Below are positions 42,820-50,793 of a DNA stretch of 64,000 nucleotides, piece by piece. The position numbers were made by a program, and so were the translations under genes. The stretch's first letter is position 1. The number at the start of each line of letters is the position of its first letter. This DNA comes from Pseudonocardia nematodicida (GTDB lineage Bacteria; Actinomycetota; Actinomycetes; Mycobacteriales; Pseudonocardiaceae): positions 248,001-312,000 of the forward strand of contig NZ_JBEDNQ010000005.1 of assembly GCF_040105385.1 (NCBI RefSeq), in the 5' to 3' direction. The notes under the pieces are model-generated. The model saw only the letters and a program-made list of their open reading frames with translations, was not told where the DNA came from and made no database searches.

Positions 42820-43094
42820 CCTCGCCCGCTGCCTATCAGGTGGTGTTCACGCCGGCTGCTCGGCGCGGGATGAACCGGTTACCACCAGTCGCAGCGCAAG
42901 CGATGTTCGAACACCTGACTGGGCCGGTGGCAGAGAACCCGCACCGGCTGGGTAAGCAGCTCGATGCACCGCTCGACGGCCCGCGGAGCACCCGACGGGG
43001 CGAATACCGGGCGCTGTACGGGGTCCACGACAACAAGCTCATCGTCACCGTGGTGGTCGTCGCTCATCGTCGAGACGCCTACCGGTCACGTTGA
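42816..43094 (+). CDS. RelE/ParE-family toxin
   Basis: This 92-residue protein has the RelE fold: YQVVFTPAARRGMNRLPPVA, AENPHRLGKQLDAPLDG, RRGEYRALYGVHDNKLIVTV and VVAHRRDAYRS. The basic residues and Tyr near the end match active RelE mRNA interferases, so the toxin looks intact. It is coupled to the antitoxin by a four-base overlap. Its last 16 bases overlap the convergent RidA-like gene. Confidence 0.87.
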   Translation: MTSPAAYQVVFTPAARRGMNRLPPVAAQAMFEHLTGPVAENPHRLGKQLDAPLDGPRSTRRGEYRALYGVHDNKLIVTVVVVAHRRDAYRSR

Positions 43095-43603
43095 TCGATG
43101 CCCCACGGCGGGTCCGGGTCGGTCACCGCGGCGATCACCACTTCCGCCGAGGCGATGACCGGCAGGTTCAGCGGCAGGGCCCCGACCCCGATCGCCGTGC
43201 GGGCGTGCTGTCCGACGTCGCCGAACACGTCGAGCAGGAGATCCGAGAGTGGATTCAGCACCGCGGTGGTCTGCCCGTATCCCGGATCGGCGTTCACGAA
43301 CCCGTTGACCATCGTCCACGCCTGCACGCGGTCGAGGTCACCGATGGCCCGGCGCAGCGAGGCGATCAACGCCAGTCCCGCGCGTCGTGCCGAGGCCTGG
43401 GCGTCCTCCAGCGGGACCTCGCCCGGGACCCGACCGAACGGCGGGCACGGGCGTCCTTCCGGGTCGAGCGCTCCGTGTCCACTGAGGAGAACCCGGTCCC
43501 CGACGACCCTGGCCCACTCGAAGGGGATCCTGACCGGGGCCTCCGCCGCGAGGACCGGCGGCAGGGCCAGGCCGAGATCGGCGAGACGCGCTTCAACTCC
43601 CAC
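43079..43603 (-). CDS. RidA/YjgF family protein
   Basis: This 174-residue RidA-like protein has RVVGDRVLLSGHGALDPEGRP, EDAQASARRAGLALIASLRRAI, FVNADPGYGQTT and AIGVGALPLNLPVIASAEVV. RidA proteins hydrolyse reactive enamines and imines. The member is longer than classic RidA (about 130), belonging to the longer subgroup, and the catalytic Arg is not clearly placed, so activity is uncertain. GAGGAG precedes the GTG. Confidence 0.85.
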   Translation of the reverse strand: MGVEARLADLGLALPPVLAAEAPVRIPFEWARVVGDRVLLSGHGALDPEGRPCPPFGRVPGEVPLEDAQASARRAGLALIASLRRAIGDLDRVQAWTMVNGFVNADPGYGQTTAVLNPLSDLLLDVFGDVGQHARTAIGVGALPLNLPVIASAEVVIAAVTDPDPPWGIDQRDR

Positions 43604-43850
43604 GAGCAGCTCCTCGCGACGACGGCACCGGGGACGGGGAGTCTCCCGCCGATCGCGATGGCGGCGCTACGACCGACCGGGTCCGGCGCGATCGGCCGAC
43701 GGCCGGCTCGATGGACGTCGACCCCGCGGCCGCGTCGGAGTGCGGGGTCCTGTCGGTCGCCGAGGACGGCGTCGGAGCCCGGCCACTGGTACTGGACGCC
43801 GGTGAATGAGGCGCGCGCCTGCCGTCAGGACCACAGTGGCCGGTGCGGGA
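43604..43850. other. intergenic region, no gene seen
   Basis: This 247-base stretch lies between the RidA-like start and the DUF1905 stop. A 32-codon frame (43710-43808, DVDPAAASECGVLSVAED) shows no family match and is probably chance or a remnant. Confidence 0.4.
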
Positions 43851-44147
43851 CTACCGACGCCCCAGACGTTCGTCGAGATGGACGACGACGGTGTCGCCTG
43901 CCTGCTTGCCGATGGCCGCCCGGACTGCGGCGGCGACCGGCAGCTTGTGCGTACCGTCCCCCAGCGCCATGAAGGAACTCCGGAACGGGTGGCCGTCGAC
44001 CGTGCCGCGCACCGTGACCAGGCCCCGGGTGCCGAAGAACTCGGCGGACCAGTCGGTGCGCAGGTACGTCCACCCGCCCGGTGCCTCGCTCTTCTGCAGG
44101 GTGCCGGTGAAGGTGTGATCGAGGACGTGGGTGATCGGTGCGCTCAT
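43851..44147 (-). CDS. DUF1905 family protein
   Basis: This 98-residue protein has the DUF1905 pattern: FTGTLQKSEAPGGWTYLR, FFGTRGLVTVRGTVDGHPF, SSFMALGDGTHKLPV and AAIGKQAGDTVVVHLDERL. The family is a small beta-barrel of unknown function, often found near transcription regulators or detoxification genes. The ATG at 44147 gives a full-length family member. Confidence 0.86.
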   Translation of the reverse strand: MSAPITHVLDHTFTGTLQKSEAPGGWTYLRTDWSAEFFGTRGLVTVRGTVDGHPFRSSFMALGDGTHKLPVAAAVRAAIGKQAGDTVVVHLDERLGRR

Positions 44148-44259
44148 CGCGGTCTCCTCGTGAGTCGCCGCCCCGGCCGACGTGACCTGGACGAACGTGG
44201 GGACCAGCACGAGGCCGCCGACTCATCGGTGCGGCACCGGCAGGCATGGCCCCGGAGCG

Positions 44260-45039
44260 CTAGCGCTGCCGTTCGAGTTGCGCCGCCACTTCGCGGAAGC
44301 GGCTCACGGGGACCAGGTGCACCCCGGCGAAGGCTCCGGTGTCGCGCAACGCCTGGATCTGCTCGCACGCCGCGTCGACACCCGCGGCCGGACTGCCCGC
44401 GACGCGGTCGACGAGCTCGTCCGGGATCTCGATGTCGGGGATGGACGCCCGCAGTCTCGTCGCCATCCCGGCACTCGCGAGAACCATGACACCGGCGTAG
44501 ACGGGCAGGTCGGTCGGATTGGCCTCGCGCCACCGCAGGAAGGCGTCGACGGAGTAGCCGACCTGGACGAAGACGAAGTCGGCGGCCTGCTTCCAGGCTG
44601 CCATCCGGCGATGATGACCAGCGGCCACCCCGAGCCGGAAGGGCTCGACCCCCGCGAACGGATCCTGACCGGTGGCCGCGCGAGCCTCCTCGATCATGGC
44701 CCGCACCGTCAGCTCGCCGGTCCGGTCGCCCGCCGACGGCTTGTCGCCGTGCACGAAGAGGAACTGATCGACTCCGTAGGCCGCGGCGGTCAGGAGGTCC
44801 CGCCGGAAGCCGAGCAGGTTGCGGTCACGCGAGTTGACGCAGGCGATGCTGCGTCCGCCCACGGCCCGGACCTCGTTCGCCACCGCGATGCTCGACACCG
44901 TGGCCCGACCGATGTGGTTGTCGGGTATGAGGAACGAGTCCGACACCGGGCTCAGCACACCGATCTGGTGGCGGGCGTGCTTCAGATCGGGCTTCGTCGG
45001 CGGCTCGATCTCGCAGATGATGCGGAATCCCTCGGTCAC
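44260..45039 (-). CDS. methylenetetrahydrofolate reductase-like protein
   Basis: This 259-residue TIM-barrel protein of the MTHFR family has ICEIEPPTKPDLKHARHQ, the early catalytic Glu region. It also has HIGRATVSSIAVANEV, SRDRNLLGFRRDLLTAAAYG, FLFVHGDKPSAGDR, FRLGVAAGHH and FVQVGYSVDAFLRW. It lacks a homocysteine-methyltransferase domain and is shorter than standard MetF (about 290), so the reaction may differ. The GTG at 45039 begins TEGFRIICE. Confidence 0.8.
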   Translation of the reverse strand: MTEGFRIICEIEPPTKPDLKHARHQIGVLSPVSDSFLIPDNHIGRATVSSIAVANEVRAVGGRSIACVNSRDRNLLGFRRDLLTAAAYGVDQFLFVHGDKPSAGDRTGELTVRAMIEEARAATGQDPFAGVEPFRLGVAAGHHRRMAAWKQAADFVFVQVGYSVDAFLRWREANPTDLPVYAGVMVLASAGMATRLRASIPDIEIPDELVDRVAGSPAAGVDAACEQIQALRDTGAFAGVHLVPVSRFREVAAQLERQR

Positions 45040-45518
45040 GGGTCCGACGATAGGACTCGTGCCGCCGCGAAACCGAACCGAGCGGAGCGGATCACAGAGC
45101 GCTGCCGCACCGGTCCTGAACTGCGACGCGACCACGGACCGTCCGGCCCGCGTCCGCGTCCGGCCGCCGCTGCGCATCGGCATCGACGATCTCCGACCGA
45201 GGGGGACGGTCGAGAATCTGCGGCCCCCACGGACTGGACCTCAAGTTCGGTCCAGCTCCTAGCCTCCCCACATGGAGTGGCGTCCAGCAGAGTGGTGGGT
45301 GCTGCGCACCAACATCGGCGCGATTCGGTCCTACGAAGGTCTGCATGCCCGGCGACTCGATGAGACCGAGGCAATCCTCTGCCTCGACCGGGCGAACCTG
45401 CCATTCCGCGATGTGGCGCCAGGGCCGTTGCGGGATGACCGAGGGCTCGAGCTTCGGCCTGTGTTCGACGCAGACCAACACGCTGTGCCAGGTGCGCAGA
45501 CCGCCGTATCATCGGCGC
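45040..45518. other. region of uncertain content before the DUF433 gene
   Basis: It holds a MerR-type promoter (45235-45265). A plus-strand frame beginning at the ATG 45272 (EWRPAEWWVLRTNIGAIRSY, then EGLHARRLDETEAILCLDRA) looks protein-like for about 75 codons, then runs across the DUF433 gene in another frame. It could be the remains of a gene cut by insertion or deletion. No intact gene can be supported. Confidence 0.35.
45235..45265 (+). promoter_or_regulatory. MerR-type promoter with 19-bp spacer and dyad
   Basis: TGGACC (45235-45240) and TAGCCT (45260-45265) are separated by 19 bases, the overlong spacing used by MerR-family activators. The dyad CTGGACC...GGTCCAG (arms at 45234-45240 and 45249-45255) and the CCTCAAGTT half-site resemble SoxR-type boxes. 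No MerR gene is adjacent. Confidence 0.5.
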
Positions 45519-45749
45519 ATGACGTTCGAGCGGATCATGGTGGACCCCGCCCTGATGGGCGGCGTCCAGACGGTGCGCGGCCTGCGAATTCCGGTCGCGG
45601 CCGTCCTCTCCATAGTTGCCGACGGCATGAGCACCAACGAGATCCGCCAGGACCTTCCGGACCTCACGCCCAACGACATCGCCGAAGCAATGCGCTACGC
45701 CGCCGAGGCGATGCGCGAGCACACTCTCCCGCTGCACCCCTCTGCATGA
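45519..45749 (+). CDS. DUF433 antitoxin-like protein
   Basis: This 76-residue DUF433 protein has IMVDPALMGGVQTVRGLRIP, the AAVLSIVADGMSTNEIRQDL turn and LPDLTPNDIAEAMRYAAEAM. DUF433 proteins are small DNA-binding antitoxins, generally paired with DUF5615 PIN-like toxins. The stop overlaps the start codon of the downstream toxin as ATGA, but that toxin is broken. It may persist as an orphan antitoxin. Confidence 0.85.
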   Translation: MTFERIMVDPALMGGVQTVRGLRIPVAAVLSIVADGMSTNEIRQDLPDLTPNDIAEAMRYAAEAMREHTLPLHPSA

Positions 45750-46112
45750 GGCTGTTGCTCGACAACAACCTCTCCCTTGGCTTGCCGAAATTCTGATCAT
45801 GGAGGGTTGGGGCATCGTCGACGTGGGATCGCTCCGGCTGCGGCTGCCGGCGACGACGACGTCCTCTCCACCGCCCGCCGCGACCACCGAGTCCTCGTCA
45901 GCGCCGACACCGACTTCGGGGCGCTCCTCGCCGCATCACACGAGCCAGGGCCTTCCGTCGTGCTGGTCCGCCGTATCGTCGGGCGCCGCGTCCGCGAACT
46001 CGCGGGCATCCTGGTCGCGAACCTTCCCCAGGTCGACGAGGACCTCAGGCCGGGCAGCATCGTGGTCATCGGGGACGACTCGATCCGGGTCCGCCGCCTG
46101 TCGATCGGCTGA
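45746..46112 (+). pseudogene. DUF5615 PIN-like toxin, broken by two frameshifts
   Basis: The typical DUF5615 sequence can be read only by changing frame twice. It begins RLLLDNNLSLGL in the ATG (45746) frame, continues AEILIMEGWGIVDVGSLRL in a second frame from about 45783, and ends AAAGDDDVLSTARRDHRVLV then SADTDFGALLAAS in a third from about 45840. The parts join in order and leave out little, so two single-base losses (or two small gains) explain the break. The first frame stops after 16 codons. The toxin is most likely inactive, unless these are sequencing errors. Confidence 0.8.
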
Positions 46113-46201
46113 CAGGCACAGGCCGGCCGTTCTCCTCCGCACAGCCGAGGACCACGCACCCGAGGTTCATCCGACACGCGAATCTCGGCACCGTGGTTCA
46201 G

Positions 46202-46230
46202 TTTCAGACGCAAAGTTGGTCATCTGATAG
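46202..46230 (+). promoter_or_regulatory. candidate promoter of the unknown/XRE-ImmA pair
   Basis: TTTCAG (46202-46207) and TGATAG (46225-46230) are 17 bases apart. Transcription would start only a few bases before the GTG at 46241, giving an almost leaderless message. Confidence 0.45.
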
Positions 46231-46240
46231 CCTGACGCAC

Positions 46241-47023
46241 GTGAGTGAGCAGGCTGATGCGATCAGCGACCTGGGCCGTGCCGGTGTTCTTGATGCGCTG
46301 TCGTGGTGCGGTTGGGCCGCCTACCGGGGCGTGATGGCGGACTTCCGCCCGGAGGCTGGTCATGATCAAGGCTGGGTGGGATACAGCGGTCACAAGCTCA
46401 TGCTCAACATGCAAGATCGAGTCTTCAGCTGCGAGGGCTTCGCGGTGGACGAATCCTCCCCGGTCCTCGGGGCAGACCTGGTCCAAGCAGGCATCTCCGA
46501 GTTCGAGTACCGCTCCATGCCCGACCTTCGGCCGCTCACGGTGGGGCGTGACAACCTGAACCTCTCCCCTGCGTGGCGCCTGGGGCAGTGGCGGTGGCTC
46601 ATGAGCTCAGCAATGTTCGGCCGGGTCGAGGAGTTTGACTGGCGGCAGGCTCGTCCGACCAAGCGCCGCGTCGCCCAGGAGCCGTTCCTCGAGGGCCCTG
46701 ACTTGTTCACCGGCTCCGAGGACGACCCCATCGTGGCGGCCTGGCGAGCGCTTCGCACTAGCGAGGACCCTCACAATCTCGTAGTTATGCACACGGTGGA
46801 CATCACCTCGGGCCAGTTCGAAGGATTCCTCGGGCGTCCACGGCTCTCGGATCGAGACGATCACGGCTCGTGGCACTGGCTTGTCCGACTCGACGACTGG
46901 GACCCGCGTCACCTCGGTCGTGGCTACAGCGCACCCAGGCCCACCGACGCGCCCGCAGCCAGCACTGTTAACGATGCGCCTGTGACGCTTCGGAAGCAGC
47001 CACAGCAGAAGAAGAAGCCGTGA
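46241..47023 (+). CDS. unknown protein paired with XRE-ImmA/IrrE gene
   Basis: I do not recognise this 260-residue protein. It is Trp- and Asp-rich (ALSWCGWAAYRGVMADFRPE, WVGYSGHKLMLNMQDRVF, SPAWRLGQWRWLMSSAMFG, HGSWHWLVRLDDWDPRHLG) with no membrane segment and a Gln/Lys tail. GC is lower than the surroundings, as expected for acquired DNA. Its stop overlaps the GTG of the XRE-ImmA gene (GTGA), implying joint function, for instance as target, toxin or partner of that protein. The GTG at 46241 is preferred; an upstream start at 46193 would include the likely promoter. Confidence 0.65.
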   Translation: MSEQADAISDLGRAGVLDALSWCGWAAYRGVMADFRPEAGHDQGWVGYSGHKLMLNMQDRVFSCEGFAVDESSPVLGADLVQAGISEFEYRSMPDLRPLTVGRDNLNLSPAWRLGQWRWLMSSAMFGRVEEFDWRQARPTKRRVAQEPFLEGPDLFTGSEDDPIVAAWRALRTSEDPHNLVVMHTVDITSGQFEGFLGRPRLSDRDDHGSWHWLVRLDDWDPRHLGRGYSAPRPTDAPAASTVNDAPVTLRKQPQQKKKP

Positions 47024-48162
47024 CTCAGGGTCGTGATCGCGCTCAAGACGCGGCAAGACTGTTCGATGGCGAGCGACTTACTTTGGCTCGTCAGCTTGCT
47101 GGATTGCGCAAGAACCAACTGGCCGAGAAGATCGACAAGACTCCTACATCGATCACGGCTTATGAAAGTGGTCGAAAGCGGCCCGCAGCAGCCACAGTGG
47201 CCCAGCTCGCAATGGCACTCGGCATCGATCCGGATTTCTTCCTGCCCTCCAGCGGCGAACTTCAAGCCGCGAGTGCGCCCCATTTTCGATCGCTCCGATC
47301 CACCACGCAGATCGCCCGGGACAGTGCACGAGCCTACGGCCTAATGGTGATCGAGATCGTTTCATCTCTGGAGCGACACGTCGAGTTCCCCACTCTCGAT
47401 CTACCGACCCGGTCTGTCGACCTTGACTCCTGGGAGGTTGACGAACCACAGGAGGCTGCCAGACTCGTTCGCTCAGCATGGGAAATGACGACAGGGCCAG
47501 CTGGTCACATCGTCAGACTGCTCGAGAACAAGGGCATTTTCCTCGCATTCACTAGTCGCCAGATCTCAGCAATCGACGCATACTCATTCAGCTCGGACTC
47601 TCGGCCCATAATCCTGCTGAACCCCACAAAAGACGACTACTACCGTCAGCGCTGGGACGTTGCCCACGAGCTGGGCCACTTAGTTATGCACGCTGACGCC
47701 GAGCCGGGCAGTCGAGACGCCGAGGAGCAGGCGAACCGGTTCGCGGCCGAGTTTCTACTTCCCGAGTCCGAGGTGCGCTCACATCTTCCCGATCGCGCCG
47801 ATTGGCGTCACTTACAAGTCTTAAAGGAAGAGTGGGGAGTCAGTATACAGGCACTACTTTTTCGAGCACGTCGCCTCGGGGTCATGACCGAACAGGCTTA
47901 CAAGACCGCAATGACGACTGTTTCAGCTCGCGGATGGAGACGGCAGGAGCCGGGAAGATCGGTTCTCATCGAGCAGCCATCGCTTCTGCCGCGGGCCGTA
48001 GAGGTGCTAGATCAGGTCGGCATTACTGATTACTCACTAGCGAACGAGTGCCGGGTTCCAATCGAATTGTTCCGCATAGCGACAGCCCGGACACCCAATG
48101 CTTCTTTTCCGAACGAGGTAGGGCATAAACGCGTTACAAGTCGACTGACCGTCGTGCCCTAA
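47020..48162 (+). CDS. XRE regulator fused to ImmA/IrrE metallopeptidase
   Basis: This 380-residue protein has an XRE helix-turn-helix at residues about 20-75 (LTLARQLAGLRKNQLAEKID, KTPTSITAYESGRKRPAAAT). A middle linker and an ImmA/IrrE zinc peptidase domain follow, with AHELGHLVMH placing HExxH at residues 216-220 and RFAAEFLLPESEV supplying the third ligand. Such proteins cleave or inactivate a repressor or toxin partner and control mobile-element or stress genes. The overlapping upstream gene is the natural partner. Codon use and GC are lower than in flanking genes, pointing to acquisition by transfer. Confidence 0.88.
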   Translation: MTQGRDRAQDAARLFDGERLTLARQLAGLRKNQLAEKIDKTPTSITAYESGRKRPAAATVAQLAMALGIDPDFFLPSSGELQAASAPHFRSLRSTTQIARDSARAYGLMVIEIVSSLERHVEFPTLDLPTRSVDLDSWEVDEPQEAARLVRSAWEMTTGPAGHIVRLLENKGIFLAFTSRQISAIDAYSFSSDSRPIILLNPTKDDYYRQRWDVAHELGHLVMHADAEPGSRDAEEQANRFAAEFLLPESEVRSHLPDRADWRHLQVLKEEWGVSIQALLFRARRLGVMTEQAYKTAMTTVSARGWRRQEPGRSVLIEQPSLLPRAVEVLDQVGITDYSLANECRVPIELFRIATARTPNASFPNEVGHKRVTSRLTVVP

Positions 48163-48240
48163 TCTGGCGTCGAGCTGGGTGCTGATCGCGCACTTCCACC
48201 TGCCGCACTGCGCCGTCTGAGGACTCCGTCCGAACCCGAC
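48163..48240. other. short non-coding stretch before the integrase remnant
   Basis: No gene or clear signal seen. GC rises back to the genome level within it. Confidence 0.4.
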
Positions 48241-48478
48241 ACCGGCCCATTCGCGGCGACGTGACCTTGGACCGGACGGCGCGCGCCGTCCCTACGATCT
48301 CCGGCACGCAGCCGTGTCAACCTGGCTCAACGCCGGAGTCCCGCCGACTCAGGTCGCCGAGTGAGTCGGACACAGCGTTTCCGTGCTCCTCCAGATCTAC
48401 GCCAAGTGCATCGCAGGTCAGGAGGAGACGACCCGGCAGCGGATCGCCGACGCCCTCGGGGAGCCCGGCCGTGGTTGA
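48241..48478 (+). pseudogene. tyrosine recombinase (phage integrase) C-terminal remnant
   Basis: In one frame (from 48284 onward) the DNA reads RPYDLRHAAVSTWLNAGVPP, TQVAE, stop, VGHSVSVLLQIYAKCIAGQE and ETTRQRIADALGEPGRG, then a natural stop at 48476-48478. This is the C-terminal catalytic end of an actinobacterial site-specific integrase: HxxR in DLRHAA, a GHS box and the nucleophilic Tyr in QIYAK. A TGA at 48362-48364 stands where AEWAGH is usual, and the N-terminal two-thirds are missing. It lies 128 bases from the tRNA 3' end, as integrases of tRNA-targeting elements do. Confidence 0.85.
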
Positions 48479-48606
48479 AACTTCGACACGTATTCGACAC
48501 AGCCACCCGGTGGGCACCGGTTCCGGCCGGTCGCAGTCGGACAACACCAACACGCTCTCGGCAGGCGAACCTGCTGGTCAGGGGCGTAAAGTCTCGGCCA
48601 GACGGG

Positions 48607-48679
48607 TGCCCCCGGTCGGACTCGAACCGACACTGGGACCCTTTTAAGGGGCCTGCCTCTGCCATTGGGCTACGGGGGC
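48607..48679 (-). tRNA. class I tRNA with anticodon UAA
   Basis: Read on the minus strand, acceptor arms are GCCCCCG and CGGGGGC. The anticodon stem is GGCCC with GGGTC around loop CTTAAAA, and the T arm is GTCGG-TTCGAGT-CCGAC. Discriminator is A, and CCA is not encoded. By position the anticodon is UAA, which would read the Leu codon UUA. The variable region is only five bases (CCAGT), unlike tRNA-Leu, which has a long variable arm. The D stem has a weak fourth pair. Total 73 bases. Identity is therefore uncertain: an odd tRNA-Leu, another identity or a decoy. It probably served as attachment site for the element to its left. Confidence 0.75.
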
Positions 48680-48712
48680 GCCCGCGCACCCTATCCAGCG
48701 GGGACGGCACCG

Positions 48713-49534
48713 ATGACGAGCACCGAACGGGTCGAGCTGCACGGCGCCGCGGCGACCACGCTCATGACGCTGTTCCTGCACCGCCTCGACGCCCGGGCCC
48801 GCCGGCCGATCCTCGGCGACCCGTACGCCGAGGACGTCTACGACCGCATCGACCACGACGTCCACGGCCTCTGGCAGGCCACCGGCGACGCCACGGCGAT
48901 CGTCTGCCGCGCCGCGGTCCTGGACCGGTGGACCCGCGAGTTCCTCGCCGGCGACCCGGACGGCCAGGTCCTGCACCTGGGCTGCGGGCTGGACAGCCGC
49001 CCGCTGCGGGTCGGCGCGCCGCCGTCCTGCCGCTGGGTGGACGTCGACCAGCCCGAGGTGATCGACGCCCGCACCCGGCTCTACGACCTGCCCGCCCACG
49101 TCGTCCAGGTCGCCGGGTCCCTCACCGGCGACGACTGGTGGGACGCGGTCGACCCCGAGCGGCCCACCCTTGCCGTCGCGGAGGGGGTGTTCATGTACCT
49201 GCCGCCGAGGGCCGTGCACGCGACCGTCGAGCGGATCGCCTCCGGCACCCCGCGCGGGGAGATCGCCTTCGACGCCGTCGCACCGTGGACGGTGGCCGTC
49301 ACCCACTGGGCGCCGTTCTTCCGCGCGCTCGGGACCACGTTCGACTGGGCGTGGGATCCGGCCGACTTCGCGGACCGGCACCCGGACCTGTTCGCGCGGG
49401 ACGACGTGTCGATCTACGACGAGGTGATCCTCCGGGAGCCGCGGATCTGGTTGCGGCCGTTGCTGGCCACCGCCGGCCTCCTCCCGGCATTGCAGGACTC
49501 GATGCGGTTGCACCGCTTCACCGTCGGACCCTGA
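48713..49534 (+). CDS. class I SAM-dependent methyltransferase (LCMT-like family)
   Basis: This 273-residue protein belongs to the leucine carboxyl methyltransferase-like family, with SAM motif QVLHLGCGLDSRPLRV near residue 83 and acidic strand WVDVDQPEVIDAR. VAEGVFMYLPPRAVHATVERI is characteristic of this family in actinobacteria. Substrates are usually small carboxylates or hydroxyls; the target here is unknown. It starts at the ATG 48713, 33 bases beyond the tRNA 5' end on the other strand. Confidence 0.85.
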   Translation: MTSTERVELHGAAATTLMTLFLHRLDARARRPILGDPYAEDVYDRIDHDVHGLWQATGDATAIVCRAAVLDRWTREFLAGDPDGQVLHLGCGLDSRPLRVGAPPSCRWVDVDQPEVIDARTRLYDLPAHVVQVAGSLTGDDWWDAVDPERPTLAVAEGVFMYLPPRAVHATVERIASGTPRGEIAFDAVAPWTVAVTHWAPFFRALGTTFDWAWDPADFADRHPDLFARDDVSIYDEVILREPRIWLRPLLATAGLLPALQDSMRLHRFTVGP

Positions 49535-49591
49535 TCCGGCCGGGGTCGGACTACGCTCTCCTTCTCCTGGTCACGCCGGAAAGGCGGTTCG

Positions 49592-49939
49592 ATGCCCGTC
49601 CTGCAGACGTTCGCGAACGCGGTGAACACCGTCGTCCGGCCGCTCGTGCTCTCCCCGCGGTGGAACCGGCTGGTCGGCAAGCGGATGACGGTCCTGACCT
49701 ATACCGGCCGCCGTTCCGGACGGCCGATCACCCTGCCGGTCGGCTACCGGATGACCGGGCACGACCGGCTACTGATCGACATCGCGATGCCGGGACGCAA
49801 GACGTGGTGGCGCAACTTCACCGGGGAGGGGGGCCCGCTGGCGCTGCATCTCGACGGCCGCGACCGCGCCGGGCACGGTGTCGTGGTGCGCGACGGCGGC
49901 ACGGTCTCGGTGGACGTGACGCTGGACCCGATGACCTGA
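49592..49939 (+). CDS. deazaflavin-dependent nitroreductase-like protein
   Basis: This 115-residue protein of the DDN/F420 split-barrel family has MTVLTYTGRRSGRPITLPVGY, RLLIDIAMPGRKTWWRNFTG and GGPLALHLDGRDRAGHGVVV. The RNF/GRKTWWRN segment contacts F420 in relatives. Family members are small F420-dependent reductases, such as the enzyme activating nitroimidazoles in mycobacteria. It is shorter than most members (about 140-150). It stands alone. Confidence 0.82.
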   Translation: MPVLQTFANAVNTVVRPLVLSPRWNRLVGKRMTVLTYTGRRSGRPITLPVGYRMTGHDRLLIDIAMPGRKTWWRNFTGEGGPLALHLDGRDRAGHGVVVRDGGTVSVDVTLDPMT

Positions 49940-50058
49940 CCCCGCCGCCCTGACCTGCCACCCGATGATCACCGGGCAGGGGTGGTGCGTAGAGGTGTGC
50001 AGAGCAAAGCGGCCCACCGACCTGCGACGACGCGCGAGAAGAACGGCGCGAAGATCGA

Positions 50059-50793
50059 CTACGGATCGGTCGGCGACAGTCCGCCGGCCCGGGCGGTGTC
50101 GGCCAGGACGCGCTCGAGCATCGCCGGGGTCAGCCGTCCGGTGAAGGTGTTCTGCTGGCTCACGTGGTAGCAGCCGAACAGCTCCAAGGGCGCCCGTCCG
50201 GACCCCGGCGCCGGGGCCAGCGTCACCGAGGCGCCGTGCGAGAACTTCGGCGCCAGGCGCGGGACGGTCCACCCGGCACCGGCGAGCACCGGCAGCAGCG
50301 CCTGCCACCCGAAGCCACCCAGCACCATGACCGACCGGACGGTCGGGGCGAGCAGGTCGAGCTCCCGTTCCAGCCAGCTCCGGCAGGTGTCCCGCTCGGC
50401 CGGGGTCGGCTTGTTCGCCGGCGGCGCGCAGTGCACCGGCGCGGTGATCCGCACCCCGTACAGCTCCAGGCCGTCGTCGGCGTGCGTGGCGGTCGGCTGT
50501 GACGCGAGCCCGACGGCGTGCAGCGCCGCGTAGAGCACGTCACCGCTGCGGTCGCCGGTGAACATCCGGCCGGTGCGGTTGGCGCCGTGCGCCGCCGGGG
50601 CGAGTCCGACGATCAGCATCGCCGCGTCGGCCGGCCCGAAGCCGGGCACCGGGCGTCCCCAGTAGGTCTGGTCGCGGAACGCGGCCCGCTTCTCGGTCGC
50701 GACCCGCTCCCGCCACTCGACCAGCCGCGGGCAGGCCCGGCAGTCGGCGACCTCCCGGTCGAGGCGCGCGAGAGCACCGGGACCGGCGCTCAT
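50059..50793 (-). CDS. uracil-DNA glycosylase, type 5 (UdgB-like)
   Basis: This 244-residue Fe-S uracil-DNA glycosylase has motif A GLAPAAHGANRTGRMFTGDRSG (here in two parts), later CYHVSQQNTFTGRLT with the conserved His, and Cys residues in DCRACPRLVEWRE and HCAPPANKPTPAERDTC for an iron-sulphur cluster. Type 5 enzymes remove uracil, hypoxanthine or other damaged bases from DNA, and are common in actinobacteria. The start overlaps the ppx stop by four bases, so both genes form one transcript. Confidence 0.92.
   Translation of the reverse strand: MSAGPGALARLDREVADCRACPRLVEWRERVATEKRAAFRDQTYWGRPVPGFGPADAAMLIVGLAPAAHGANRTGRMFTGDRSGDVLYAALHAVGLASQPTATHADDGLELYGVRITAPVHCAPPANKPTPAERDTCRSWLERELDLLAPTVRSVMVLGGFGWQALLPVLAGAGWTVPRLAPKFSHGASVTLAPAPGSGRAPLELFGCYHVSQQNTFTGRLTPAMLERVLADTARAGGLSPTDP

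Noticed and set aside
43091..43972. A 293-codon plus-strand frame opposite RidA and DUF1905 genes
   Set aside because: It is the reverse of two well-supported genes and lacks recognisable domains.
45272..45796. A 174-codon plus-strand frame from 45272
   Set aside because: Only its first 75 codons look protein-like. The rest reads through the DUF433 gene out of frame, so it cannot be an intact gene.
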